A stretch of 55,282 nucleotides of DNA, taken from contig JABDIN010000008.1 in NCBI GenBank assembly GCA_013003715.1, positions 1 to 55,282 on the forward strand. The letters are read 5' to 3'. Below are positions 32,146-41,183 of this stretch, piece by piece. The translations under genes and the position numbers were made by a program. The stretch's first letter is position 1. Each line of letters starts with the position of its first letter. The DNA comes from Desulfobacteraceae bacterium (GTDB taxonomy: Bacteria; Desulfobacterota; Desulfobacteria; Desulfobacterales; Desulfosarcinaceae). The notes under the pieces were generated by a model, which was not told where the DNA came from, did no database searches, and saw nothing but the letters and a program-made list of their open reading frames with translations.

Positions 32146-32685
32146 AAGGAGACCGGCGAACCCGGGTATCCATTGCCCGAAAAAACGGATCAGCGGTCCG
32201 AAAAAACGAATCGCCTCCGGATCCAGCACCCCTGTGCCGATCACGTATTTTCCAACGGCAACACCGCCAAAGGCATAGTAACCTATCGCAACACCACCCA
32301 CGGAGGCGGCACCCATCGCTACACCGCCCAATGCAATCAATCCCGTGGCAAGTCCACCGATACCGAAAAATATCCCGAGTGAAAATCCGCCGAAACAGAT
32401 GGCGCCCAATGTGAATCCGCCCACAGCGATGAACCCGCGTGCGAAACCGCCTATGGCGATAATGCCCGTGGCAAAGTCGCCAAAGGCAATGATGCCACGG
32501 GCGTGTCCCGCTTCATTGTTCCTGTCCGGATCCTTGCCGAAGGCAACGGCATACAGCGGGAATCCCCAGATAGTTTTCGTTGAACTTTTGCGCACACATC
32601 CCCGGCGCCTGTATGCTTTCAGGTCATCGATCTCCTGTTCCAATTTGTCAATCCGCTGTTGCTGGGGGTCTATGTTCTCAGGCAT
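32122..32685 (-). CDS. Glycine-rich repeat protein of unknown function
   Basis: A 187-residue protein. Residues 1-25 are a charged coiled-coil-like segment (QQQRIDKLEQEIDDLKAYRR). From about 60 to 150 there are about ten repeats of roughly 9-10 residues of type A-x-G-G-F/V-A-x-G-x-I (ATGIIAIGGFARGFIAVGGF). These could be small hydrophobic hairpins in a membrane or turns of a beta-solenoid. No signal peptide is seen. GAGGAG lies 9 bases before the ATG. The last residues LKVLAKIN and the stop come from the end of the MITE-like element, so the original C-terminus was probably different. No function can be assigned. Confidence 0.75.
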   Translation of the reverse strand: MPENIDPQQQRIDKLEQEIDDLKAYRRRGCVRKSSTKTIWGFPLYAVAFGKDPDRNNEAGHARGIIAFGDFATGIIAIGGFARGFIAVGGFTLGAICFGGFSLGIFFGIGGLATGLIALGGVAMGAASVGGVAIGYYAFGGVAVGKYVIGTGVLDPEAIRFFGPLIRFFGQWIPGFAGLLKVLAKIN

Positions 32686-32865
32686 ATGAGACGTCTCCTC
32701 TTCAACTTAGTTTTTGCGGTACATCGCTGTATATTAATAGCCTTGCATTTTTTCTAGCTATGAGCCCTTGAGCATGAGATAACACTACGGAATGAAAAAC
32801 TATCCAACACGCGGCGTTATGGGAAAAACTCCCCGGTCCCTTAACCATATACATCTCGATACGTA

Positions 32866-34065
32866 CTACACAGACAATCGCTCTGACAACAATGCGTAGG
32901 CCAGGATCATTCCTGCGATAAATCCCACAGCCAGGCTAGAGGCCAATGTGATGCCCAGCATCAATAGCGGTACGAACATCTCTTTTCGGGTCTTCATATC
33001 CAGGATGGTGAGGGCAAGCTGTCCGCCTGCAAACATCAATAGCACACCCAGTATTGAGAAGGGAATCATGGACACCACGGACAGGATCTGATGTCCGAAA
33101 AAAAGGGCCATGGTCAAGAAAATACCGCCGATGATCAAATTTGAACCGGCACTGCGCGCACCGAAACGGTAGTGGGCCGCCAGGCCGCCCGCACCGTGAC
33201 ACAAGGGCATGCCGCCAAAAACAAAACTCAACAAATTGCCCAGGGCCATGGTGATGCAGAGGGCACGATGGGTGACTTTCCGGGAATGTTCTCCGAAATA
33301 AGACGCGGAAAGGTCGGCATCGGCTATGACTGCATTACCGATGGTCATGGGTATCTGTGGTAACACCAGCGCAAAGATGGCGACGACGAAATCGGCTTTT
33401 CCCGGAAAGGCAACGGGAAAAAATCTGGGGAACACCGGTTGTATGGAGATGTCTTCCCTGCCCGTGTCGATGCCGAATATCCAGCCGATGAGGATGCCTG
33501 AACAGATGACGACAAGGGCTGCCGGCATTTTTTTGTTTTCCAATAATAATAATGTCACCAGGAAACCGATGATTCCGATCACGATACCCACGGGAACCGG
33601 TCCGATATGTTGGAGAAGGAGATAAGGTTCGGCGGCATTTTTAAGCTGCTGAATCTGTGATTGGCCGAGAATCATCCGGACACCGCCGGACAAGAGTATG
33701 ATGCCTGTCGATAATTGGACCCCCCTGATCACGGATTTGGGCGCATACTTCCCGATGATATCAATTGCCCCGGTCAATCCGATGATCATAAGGATGCTCC
33801 CGACCATTAATCCCGCGGCCATGACCTGCCCGGTACTCATGGCCGTGGCAATGGCATATGCCCCGATGACCTTCATGGGCTGTACCGGGGTGGTGACACC
33901 ATAGTAAAACCCCGTTAAAATATAGAAAACGCCGATGGAAAAGAATACCCCTGTGGGGTTCAGACCGTTGACGACAATCATACCGACGGCAATCGGCAGC
34001 AAGGTACCCAGATCCCCCAGTGAGCCGGCCAATTCAAGCCTGTTGAATTTATAGGGAAGAGACAA
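32866..34065 (-). CDS. MOT1-type molybdate/sulfate transporter-like protein
   Basis: A 399-residue membrane protein with about ten helices. The two MOT1 signatures are visible: PVQPMKVIGAYA in the first half and PQIPMTIGNAV in the second, followed by GGMPLCHGAGGLAAHYRFGA. MOT1 proteins are SulP-related carriers, several of which move molybdate with high affinity. The start is a TTG at 34065 (MSLPYKFNRLELAGSLGDLG) with GGAG 9 bases upstream. It is the distal gene of a minus-strand run that includes, farther upstream, two MoeA-type genes, so a role in molybdate supply is reasonable. Sulfate as substrate cannot be excluded. Confidence 0.82.
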   Translation of the reverse strand: MSLPYKFNRLELAGSLGDLGTLLPIAVGMIVVNGLNPTGVFFSIGVFYILTGFYYGVTTPVQPMKVIGAYAIATAMSTGQVMAAGLMVGSILMIIGLTGAIDIIGKYAPKSVIRGVQLSTGIILLSGGVRMILGQSQIQQLKNAAEPYLLLQHIGPVPVGIVIGIIGFLVTLLLLENKKMPAALVVICSGILIGWIFGIDTGREDISIQPVFPRFFPVAFPGKADFVVAIFALVLPQIPMTIGNAVIADADLSASYFGEHSRKVTHRALCITMALGNLLSFVFGGMPLCHGAGGLAAHYRFGARSAGSNLIIGGIFLTMALFFGHQILSVVSMIPFSILGVLLMFAGGQLALTILDMKTRKEMFVPLLMLGITLASSLAVGFIAGMILAYALLSERLSV

Positions 34066-34127
34066 TGTTTTCTACTCCGAAAGATGAAAGTTGGTTGAGA
34101 AAAATCATATGGAATCCAGTATGAACA

Positions 34128-34928
34128 TCAAATCACGAAATGCATCATCCGCAGGATCTCCGGATAATCCTCATTCTCATATTGAACCGCTTTGGGTGAT
34201 ATCAGCTCCGCTCCGGGATAAAACGATGCTTTATAGGCTTCCTGAAAATCATTGTAGTGTATCGTCAAGGTAAAAAACTCAGGTATTTCAGGCACGAAAT
34301 TCTTCCCCGGATCGGCCAGGGCGGTCCGTGCGGATTCCTTTATTTTTTCAATACTCGATTGCGGGCTGATATTGATTGTTGACCCACCCACGCAACGCTT
34401 TACCGCCACCGTATGAATTTCAGGGAGCATTTCCCGGGCATCGGCGCATATCATCTCATCGCCGGTGACCAATACGACAGGGACTTTTTCATAAAATGAG
34501 GTAAGCATATTGAAGGACAGCTCGGAGGCAAGGTCGCCATTCAAGGTAATTTTGGAAATCAGCTTTCCTTTGAAGGTGTGCGCCAATGGATTGCCTTCCC
34601 TGCCGCCAGGGGCATGATAACCAATAAAAAACGATGCATTGAAGCTCTTGTCCACGCCCTGCATCATCCGGTAGGGATGGCCGCTCCATCCCCGGATCAA
34701 CGCCGCCTCATCCGGCAGGTGGTCGCCGATTAAATTCCGTGCACTCCCGTGAGCGTCCTTGATGACAATTTCTGTGGCGCCGGCCTCTTTAGCCCCCTCA
34801 CAGGCGGCGGCCACCTCTTTGGCCATTTGAACCTGGAAATCTTTGTAGTCCGGATGATCCTTGTTCGTCTCACTGCCGGCGGTAACACCCGTAACGCCTT
34901 CAATATCGGCGCTGATAAATACTTTCAT
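34128..34928 (-). CDS. M55-family D-aminopeptidase (DppA-like)
   Basis: A 266-residue protein with the M55 layout. Zinc ligands correspond to D8 and E10 (MKVFISADIEGVTGV), H60 (VIKDAHGSARN), H105 (FIGYHAPGG) and a later Glu near 136; H117 (PLAHTF) fits the catalytic His. DppA releases D-amino acids from short peptides and forms a decamer in Bacillus. GGAGG lies 6 bases before the ATG. It sits 19 bases downstream of an MFS transporter gene, so the two are probably co-transcribed and may handle D-amino-acid peptides from cell-wall turnover; UppP is two genes upstream. Confidence 0.9.
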   Translation of the reverse strand: MKVFISADIEGVTGVTAGSETNKDHPDYKDFQVQMAKEVAAACEGAKEAGATEIVIKDAHGSARNLIGDHLPDEAALIRGWSGHPYRMMQGVDKSFNASFFIGYHAPGGREGNPLAHTFKGKLISKITLNGDLASELSFNMLTSFYEKVPVVLVTGDEMICADAREMLPEIHTVAVKRCVGGSTINISPQSSIEKIKESARTALADPGKNFVPEIPEFFTLTIHYNDFQEAYKASFYPGAELISPKAVQYENEDYPEILRMMHFVI

Positions 34929-34947
34929 CTGATGCCTCCATAATTTC

Positions 34948-36147
34948 CTATGTATTTTCCATCGATTTTACCGGCTCCTGATGAAGGCATAGTGCGAAAA
35001 TCACGGTGCCGGCCGCCATCATAACACTGCCGGCGACAAATGCGTCCCGCAACTGCATTGTGTCCATCATCAGACCGGCCAGCACTGATCCGGTAAGCAT
35101 ACCCATGCTTTGGGCCATGGTGAGCAACGCCATGACCGATCCCATGGCTTCGGTCAGAGATCCTTTGTATACGGCAATGGCCATGTGCGCGGGCATGGAT
35201 ATGCCTCCCCCGATGCCGAAGACAACGCTGGCAATCACAAGATCTTCAACCCCCCGGGCCCAGCGAAAAAAAATAACCGACAAGGTTACGACCACACCAC
35301 CGATGAAAACCATCTTTTTCCGGTCCCATTGATCGGCCAGAAACCCGAACGGGGTGTTGAAGATGCCGCCCACCAGCACCAGCAGGGTTACCAGCACCCC
35401 GATGACGGAACTGGAGAGGTTAAATTCAGTATCGCAGAACAGCGGTAAAAATCCCCATATGATGCCGATACAGGCAGTGTAGACATAGCGATAAATAAAC
35501 AATCCGGCGATTGTCCGGTCCCTGATCAGGATGCGCCATTTTGCCTGTGGTTTCAATTTGGACCCTGTTTTTTCAGATGACGTCGGCGGCAGAAAAAACA
35601 GACTCAGACAAAATCCCGCAAATGCCAGAAGCCCCATTACGATAAAAGATGCCTGGAGAGTGAACTTATCCCGGATGACGCCGCCGAGTATGGGCCCCAG
35701 ACTCAATCCCAGGAACATGGACATGTTAAAGAGGCCCATGACAGATCCTTCCTTTCCTTCCGGTGTGATATCACCCACATACGCCTGTACCACAGGCATG
35801 ATCATGGCCGAGGCAATGCCCTGGACAAAACGTAAAACGATGAGCATTTCCACGGATGTCGAAAATACGAACCCGATGGAAATCACGGCATAAAAGAACA
35901 GGCCGATGACAATAAAAGGTTTCCTGCCGGACTTGTCCGATAACCTTCCGAACAAGGGCAGAAAGAAGGTTCGGGAAAGTGCGAATGCACCGAAAATCAT
36001 ACCGATATAGAGTCCGCTCGCCCCCAGATCATGGGCGTACACCGGTAGAAGCGGCACCACGATCCCCATCCCCATCACGGCGGCGAAAATGGAGAAAAAC
36101 AGGGTGCCGAAAACTTTTTTATCAAGAAGCCGGATGGATTTCGTCAA
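34948..36147 (-). CDS. Major facilitator superfamily transporter
   Basis: A 399-residue, 12-helix carrier. The loop 2-3 motif A is GRLSDKSGRKPFI, and motif B/C-like segments (LRFVQGIASAMIMPVVQAYV and LGLSLGPILGG) mark it as a drug:H+ antiporter-1-like member. The substrate is unknown; these proteins export drugs, metabolites or siderophores. It overlaps functionally ambiguous neighbours: UppP is 19 bases upstream and the M55 aminopeptidase 19 bases downstream, so it belongs to one operon. Confidence 0.88.
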   Translation of the reverse strand: MTKSIRLLDKKVFGTLFFSIFAAVMGMGIVVPLLPVYAHDLGASGLYIGMIFGAFALSRTFFLPLFGRLSDKSGRKPFIVIGLFFYAVISIGFVFSTSVEMLIVLRFVQGIASAMIMPVVQAYVGDITPEGKEGSVMGLFNMSMFLGLSLGPILGGVIRDKFTLQASFIVMGLLAFAGFCLSLFFLPPTSSEKTGSKLKPQAKWRILIRDRTIAGLFIYRYVYTACIGIIWGFLPLFCDTEFNLSSSVIGVLVTLLVLVGGIFNTPFGFLADQWDRKKMVFIGGVVVTLSVIFFRWARGVEDLVIASVVFGIGGGISMPAHMAIAVYKGSLTEAMGSVMALLTMAQSMGMLTGSVLAGLMMDTMQLRDAFVAGSVMMAAGTVIFALCLHQEPVKSMENT

Positions 36148-36166
36148 AATGGATTCCTAGATCAGG

Positions 36167-36994
36167 TCAGTCCAGATACCCGACGATGATGGTGATGGCA
36201 CCGACAGCGAAACAATATGGTGCGAACAGGTGGAGCTTGCCCCGTTCCACCAGCCGCAGTAAAATTATCAATGCCAGATAACCTGATATGGTGGCGGCGG
36301 CGGCACCAAGCAATACATGTACGGATGCCATGGTGGTATGAATTTCAGGGGATTTCAATCCCAGGATCAAGGCCCCGATAATGGCCGGAATAGAGAGCAA
36401 GAAAGAAAACCGGCCGGCAAGCTTGCGGTCGATGCCCAGGAGCAGGGCGGTTGAGATGGTGGAACCGGATCGGGAGATTCCGGGGATAATGGCCAATCCC
36501 TGTATTATTCCGATGATCAGGGAATGGGTGATGGTCATTTTTTGGGGGACGGTTTTTCCGCTCAATAGCCTGGGCAAGGATATGGTGATGCCGGTGACCA
36601 GCAGCATAAGGCCCACCACCGCCGTGGAACCGAAGATGACATCCGCAATATGCCGGAAAAACAACCCTAAAACAACCGTGGGGATGGTGCCCAGAACAAT
36701 GAATACACAGAGACGGACATTTTCATTCTGATGGTAGGCATTGCTGAAACCGCCGGTTTTTCGAACCAGACCGGGAATCTTGAACATGGTACCAACGAGT
36801 TCCAAGATCTCTGCACGAAACACGGCCAATACGGCAACCAATGTACCCACATGCACGCTGATATCAAACAGCAGTTCCGGTTCGTTCATGCCGAACAGGC
36901 TTTGAAACAACACAAGATGTCCTGAACTGCTGACCGGTAGAAACTCAGTGAGACCTTGTACAACACCTAATACAATCGCTTGTAAAAATTCCAC
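36167..36994 (-). CDS. uppP: Undecaprenyl-diphosphatase UppP (BacA)
   Basis: A 275-residue integral membrane phosphatase. The two active-site regions are intact: LTEFLPVSSSGHL (15-27, with Glu17 and the Ser/His group) and PGISRSGST (171-179, with Arg175). It dephosphorylates undecaprenyl diphosphate to recycle the lipid carrier for peptidoglycan and other surface polymers, and confers some bacitracin resistance. Length and motif order are standard. It lies 41 bases downstream of rtcB and 19 bases upstream of the MFS gene, in a tightly packed minus-strand series. Confidence 0.95.
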   Translation of the reverse strand: MEFLQAIVLGVVQGLTEFLPVSSSGHLVLFQSLFGMNEPELLFDISVHVGTLVAVLAVFRAEILELVGTMFKIPGLVRKTGGFSNAYHQNENVRLCVFIVLGTIPTVVLGLFFRHIADVIFGSTAVVGLMLLVTGITISLPRLLSGKTVPQKMTITHSLIIGIIQGLAIIPGISRSGSTISTALLLGIDRKLAGRFSFLLSIPAIIGALILGLKSPEIHTTMASVHVLLGAAAATISGYLALIILLRLVERGKLHLFAPYCFAVGAITIIVGYLD

Positions 36995-37035
36995 GCAATC
37001 CGGTTCCTTTCCGTGTTCGTCGAATGGTTACCCCA

Positions 37036-38469
37036 TCATCCCTTCACCACCGCAATGGGTCTCAATTTGGCCACTTTTTTTGAAATCCCCGCCCCATGGA
37101 CCACGTTCACCACCTGGGAAATATCCTTGTATGCCTCGGGCATCTCTTCGGCCAGGGTGGACCGCCCGGTCCATCGCACCAGGATGCCCTTATCCGCCAA
37201 TTCGCGGTATATGGCCCTGCCCTTGCTCTTTTTCTTGGCGGCCTTGCGGCTGAGCACCCGGCCCGCACCATGGCAGGTGGAACCGAAGGTTTGGGCCATG
37301 GCTTTTTCCGTCCCCACCAGCACATAGGACGCCGTACCCATGTCTCCCGGGATCAAGGTGGGTTGACCGGTTTGCCGATAATCCGCGCAAATCGCATCAT
37401 GCCCGGCGGGAAAAGACCGCGTGGCCCCCTTGCGATGTACACAGAGCTCCCGCTTTTCGCCATCCACCACATGGGTCTCTTTCTTGGCGATGTTGTGGCA
37501 TACATCATAAATCAGATCCATACCAAGCGCCCTGGGACTGATGCCGAGTACCTGCTGGAAAACCTCCCGCGACCGGTGAAGCAGCAGTTGCCGGTTCGCC
37601 CATGCATAGTTGGCCGCGCACGCCATGGCGCTTAAATATTGACGGCCGGCATCGGATTGGATCCTGGCGCAGGACAATTGGCGATCCGGTACGGCCATAC
37701 CGATGGACTTCACATGACGGGTCATGAAGGCGAGGAAGTCGTCGCAGACCTGATACCCGAACCCCCGGGACCCGCTGTGGAGCATCAGGGTGATCTGCCC
37801 CTCAAACAATCCGAAGACCGCTGCGGCGTCCGCATGATAAACGGTGTCCACCACCCCGATCTCCAGAAAATGGTTTCCTGAACCCAGGGTCCCCAATTGT
37901 TTTTTCCCTCGTTCCAGGGCACGCTCGCTAACGGCATCCGGGTCCGCACCGTCCAGACAGCCGCCGTCTTCGGTGTGTTCGATATCCAAATCAGTACCGA
38001 AACCCTGTCGAACCGCCCAGGGACTGCCCTCTTTCAGCACCCGTTTTTCCTCGGCACTGTTTAATCGAAGTGATCCCTGGGACCCGATACCCGAAGGAAT
38101 ATGACGATACAAAGCATCCACGAGGTCCTCGATTTTCGCTTTGACCTCCGTTTCCACCAGTTGGGTGCCGGCCAGCCGTACACCGCAATTGATGTCATAC
38201 CCCACACCGCCGGGTGACACCACACCGGTCTCCCAGTCAAAGGCCGCCACACCGCCGATGGGAAAACCGTATCCCCAGTGGATATCCGGCATGGCAAGGG
38301 AGGCGCCGACAATACCGGGCAGCTCGGCGACATTGGCGACCTGCTGTAGTGCCTTCTCCTGTTTTATGGCGTTCATCATACCGGCATCGGCGTATACGAT
38401 GCCGGGCACGTTCATTCGTCCGGTTTTCGGAACTTCCCACCGGTATTTATCCAAACGCTTAATGTTCAT
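37036..38469 (-). CDS. rtcB: RNA-splicing ligase RtcB
   Basis: A 477-residue protein with the full RtcB active site: GVGYDINCGVRL (D92, C95), LGSGNHFLEI, LMLHSGSRGFG and the guanylylated-His motif TCHGAGR followed by SRKAAKK. RtcB joins 2',3'-cyclic phosphate or 3'-phosphate RNA ends to 5'-OH ends using GTP and Mn2+, in tRNA or rRNA repair. The archease gene lies 155 bases upstream on the same strand. No RtcR regulator or RtcA cyclase is present, so control differs from the E. coli rtcBA system. No intein is present. Confidence 0.95.
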   Translation of the reverse strand: MNIKRLDKYRWEVPKTGRMNVPGIVYADAGMMNAIKQEKALQQVANVAELPGIVGASLAMPDIHWGYGFPIGGVAAFDWETGVVSPGGVGYDINCGVRLAGTQLVETEVKAKIEDLVDALYRHIPSGIGSQGSLRLNSAEEKRVLKEGSPWAVRQGFGTDLDIEHTEDGGCLDGADPDAVSERALERGKKQLGTLGSGNHFLEIGVVDTVYHADAAAVFGLFEGQITLMLHSGSRGFGYQVCDDFLAFMTRHVKSIGMAVPDRQLSCARIQSDAGRQYLSAMACAANYAWANRQLLLHRSREVFQQVLGISPRALGMDLIYDVCHNIAKKETHVVDGEKRELCVHRKGATRSFPAGHDAICADYRQTGQPTLIPGDMGTASYVLVGTEKAMAQTFGSTCHGAGRVLSRKAAKKKSKGRAIYRELADKGILVRWTGRSTLAEEMPEAYKDISQVVNVVHGAGISKKVAKLRPIAVVKG

Positions 38470-38624
38470 CGGATGACTCCGTGATCCGGCTGTTCAGATG
38501 GTTGAATAACTGAGGGGTCGGAGAGTTTTCCCAATTGAGCCGCGAGCTGGATAACGAAAAACTCACCACACCCTCAAATAACTACCTTAATAATATATCT
38601 TGATGTTCTACTCCCCCCCACGCA

Positions 38625-39062
38625 TCAGGTATCCAGAATCACCAGGGCTTCCCAGCAGCTCTTTCCCTGCTTTACCTCGGCCTGGTGAAAGGTGACGGCC
38701 TTGATCTCGTGAACGATCACGTGCAGATCCGGATCAAAATCATCATATGCAAGGGTGGCCGTGAGATGATTGCCGGAAATATCAATTTCCGGTATGCGGC
38801 CCACGAGTTTCTCCTCGCCGTTCCAGAGATAAAGCAATTCTCTCAACCAGTTCACGAGCAGCTCCGGTTTATCCTCACCCTGAATTTCAACGGTCAATCG
38901 GTGATCGCCCTTGATGGTCCGCAACGGCCCGATCAGGTCGAACATGGCCAGGGCGGCATGTGCAAACAATTGTCGGATGTCTTCGCCGAATACATGAATC
39001 CCGATATCCGCTGTGTGATCGATCAGTGTGTACGGAATCGCCGGAGACTTTTTTTGTGCCAT
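38625..39062 (-). CDS. Archease, RtcB cofactor
   Basis: A 145-residue protein of the archease family. The signature DHTADIGIHVFG (15-26) holds the acidic metal ligands D15 and D19; an additional Asp/Glu pair in the C-terminal part fits, and the protein ends in a conserved hydrophobic strand (WEALVILDT). Archease speeds RtcB guanylylation and allows multiple turnovers and alternative NTPs. It precedes rtcB on the same strand, an arrangement that supports a dedicated RNA-repair unit. Confidence 0.9.
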   Translation of the reverse strand: MAQKKSPAIPYTLIDHTADIGIHVFGEDIRQLFAHAALAMFDLIGPLRTIKGDHRLTVEIQGEDKPELLVNWLRELLYLWNGEEKLVGRIPEIDISGNHLTATLAYDDFDPDLHVIVHEIKAVTFHQAEVKQGKSCWEALVILDT

Positions 39063-39160
39063 GTGAGCCTGGTTCGTAAATTATCAAATGATCTTTTTCA
39101 ATCACCATGAATGTATGGGGATAACCACCTGGGAATCATGCCGGGCAACACCCGGACCAT

Positions 39161-41104
39161 CTATACGTCGATTATGTCACCGGTCCTTCGGGTATCATAC
39201 CCGCCGAGCCGGTTCACGCGTTGTTTGAAGGACACCGAGTTGATGGTATCCAACAATATGGATATGAAGTGCGAGTCGTAATAAATGTCGGGAATTATGA
39301 TATCGTATTGTTCGGTGACCACGGGAACGAAATCCAGGCCCAGGGCCATCGCCGCCGCGGCGATCCCCAATCCCGCATCCACCGCACCGCTCTGGACAGC
39401 CACCGCCACGGCCATGTGGGTAAATTCCTCGGTATGGTAACCAGCTACCTGTTCCGGCTTTATTTGCAATTGCTCCAGCCGATAGTCCAGTAAAATACGG
39501 GTACCGGACCCGCCCTGGCGGTTGATGAAGCGGATATCTCCACCGGCCAGATCCTCGATGCCGGTAACGCCCCTGGGATTTCCTTTCGGAACGATAAGGC
39601 CCTGCTCCCGCATCACCAGATGCACCAGCTTCACCGGAACCTCCGGCAGGAATTTCTTGATGTAGGAAATATTGTATGATCCGTCCGTAACGTCCAGCAG
39701 ATGCGTACCGGCCATATGGCAGACGCCTTTTTTGACGGCCATCAGCCCGCCCATGCTGCCGACGTGGCTGGAGGAAAGGGTGACACCGCTGCTGTGCGCG
39801 CGAAGTTCATCGGCCAGCACATCAAGGGTATTGTCATGACTGCCAACCACGACGATGGTATTGTTCAATTGTTCCCGTCCGGCCAACAGCTCGGCTTCCA
39901 CGGTATCGCCCGGTTTTAACCCCTCGTGGTGATTGGGTATCCTGATTATACCGTCGGCCTCGGTAATACTGGTGATACAGCCCGCCGCACGCGGAAGGGG
40001 CGTTGCCACGATTTGCCCGCCCACCTGCCCCAGCTTGACGCGGACAAATTCTTCGAGGCCGAGTTTGGAAGCGATTTTCCGTGTGGGCCGGACATGGACC
40101 TTCTGCCGCTCCGGCGCGGGCCGGCCCTGCATCCGGTAAAGCAATGGCTGCACAAACTGTTCGAAGGCCAGAATGGCGGATACCGGGTATCCGGGGATGC
40201 CAAAAACAGGTTTTTTTTCAATCTCACCGATGATGAGCGGCTTACCCGGCATCATGGTCACCCCGTGCACCAACACGCGCCCGAGTTGGGATATCACCGG
40301 TTTCGCGAAATCCTCGGATCCTGCCGATGATCCGCCGATGGTCATGATCAGATCAACATCGCCTGTGGCGGCAACAAGCACCGTTTGTTTGATATGATCG
40401 AGGTCGTCCATGACCATTTCCTGCCGGTTGCATACCGCGCCGCAGGCCTCCGCAAGGCAGCCCAACACATATGAATTGGTTTCGATTACCTGGCCCGGTT
40501 TCAATTCCGCCGGTGAGGTGCGACGCCAATCCACAAGCTCCGATCCCGTGGGGATGATCAGGACTTTCGGCCTTTTTCTCACGGATACCTCATAGATGCC
40601 GGCGGAAAGCAACGCCCCGATGCAATACGGCGTCACCACATGGTTCCGCGGGTACAGCAATTGAGTGGCGACGATATCCTCACCCATTTTCCGGACATGC
40701 TGCCAGGGGAATACCGGCGACTCGATCTGCAGACGGCGGTCATCGACCTCATTCACATGTTCGATCATGATGACGGCGTCGGTGCCGCCGGGCAGCACAT
40801 GACCGGTATTCACATATACGGCATCCTCCCCCGCAACCAGGGTTTTGGGGTGTCCGGGTTTGGCGCCGAACGTGGTTTCCGCCTTTACGGCAATGCCGTC
40901 CATGGCCGCTGAATGAAAATTCGGTGAAGAAACCACGGCGCTCACCGGCGAGGCAAGCACCCGGCCGACGGCTTCAGTGGCCGGAACAACCTCGGATTCA
41001 ATGGTATCCCGGCAGGGAAATGCATCAAACATGATTTTCCCGGCCTCTTCGATGGACCGCATTTCCAGGAATACATTACGTTTATGTCTTTGCTTTGGTT
41101 TCAT
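39161..41104 (-). CDS. MoeA-like molybdopterin protein fused to a PBP-like domain
   Basis: A 647-residue protein from the ATG at 41104 (MKPKQRHKRNVFLEMRSIEE); a GTG at 41173 would add 23 residues without a ribosome site. Residues to about 405 are MoeA, with NFHSAAMDGIAV, TGHVLPGGTDAVIMIEH, TGSEL, TIGGSSAGSEDF and GIPGYPVSA. From about 430 to the end is a substrate-binding-protein-like domain (PF12727 type) with SSHVGSMGGLMAVKKGVCHM and NRQGGSGTRILLDYRL. MoeA inserts molybdenum or tungsten into adenylylated molybdopterin. The fused domain is thought to bind an oxyanion such as molybdate or tungstate. It follows a second MoeA by about 80 bases. Confidence 0.9.
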   Translation of the reverse strand: MKPKQRHKRNVFLEMRSIEEAGKIMFDAFPCRDTIESEVVPATEAVGRVLASPVSAVVSSPNFHSAAMDGIAVKAETTFGAKPGHPKTLVAGEDAVYVNTGHVLPGGTDAVIMIEHVNEVDDRRLQIESPVFPWQHVRKMGEDIVATQLLYPRNHVVTPYCIGALLSAGIYEVSVRKRPKVLIIPTGSELVDWRRTSPAELKPGQVIETNSYVLGCLAEACGAVCNRQEMVMDDLDHIKQTVLVAATGDVDLIMTIGGSSAGSEDFAKPVISQLGRVLVHGVTMMPGKPLIIGEIEKKPVFGIPGYPVSAILAFEQFVQPLLYRMQGRPAPERQKVHVRPTRKIASKLGLEEFVRVKLGQVGGQIVATPLPRAAGCITSITEADGIIRIPNHHEGLKPGDTVEAELLAGREQLNNTIVVVGSHDNTLDVLADELRAHSSGVTLSSSHVGSMGGLMAVKKGVCHMAGTHLLDVTDGSYNISYIKKFLPEVPVKLVHLVMREQGLIVPKGNPRGVTGIEDLAGGDIRFINRQGGSGTRILLDYRLEQLQIKPEQVAGYHTEEFTHMAVAVAVQSGAVDAGLGIAAAAMALGLDFVPVVTEQYDIIIPDIYYDSHFISILLDTINSVSFKQRVNRLGGYDTRRTGDIIDV

Positions 41105-41183
41105 AAGGATAGACGTCCACCCACTTTTTCGAATAATTCCGTCCGGCTCTGCCGATCCCCGGAATCGGCTCACTACAATGATC

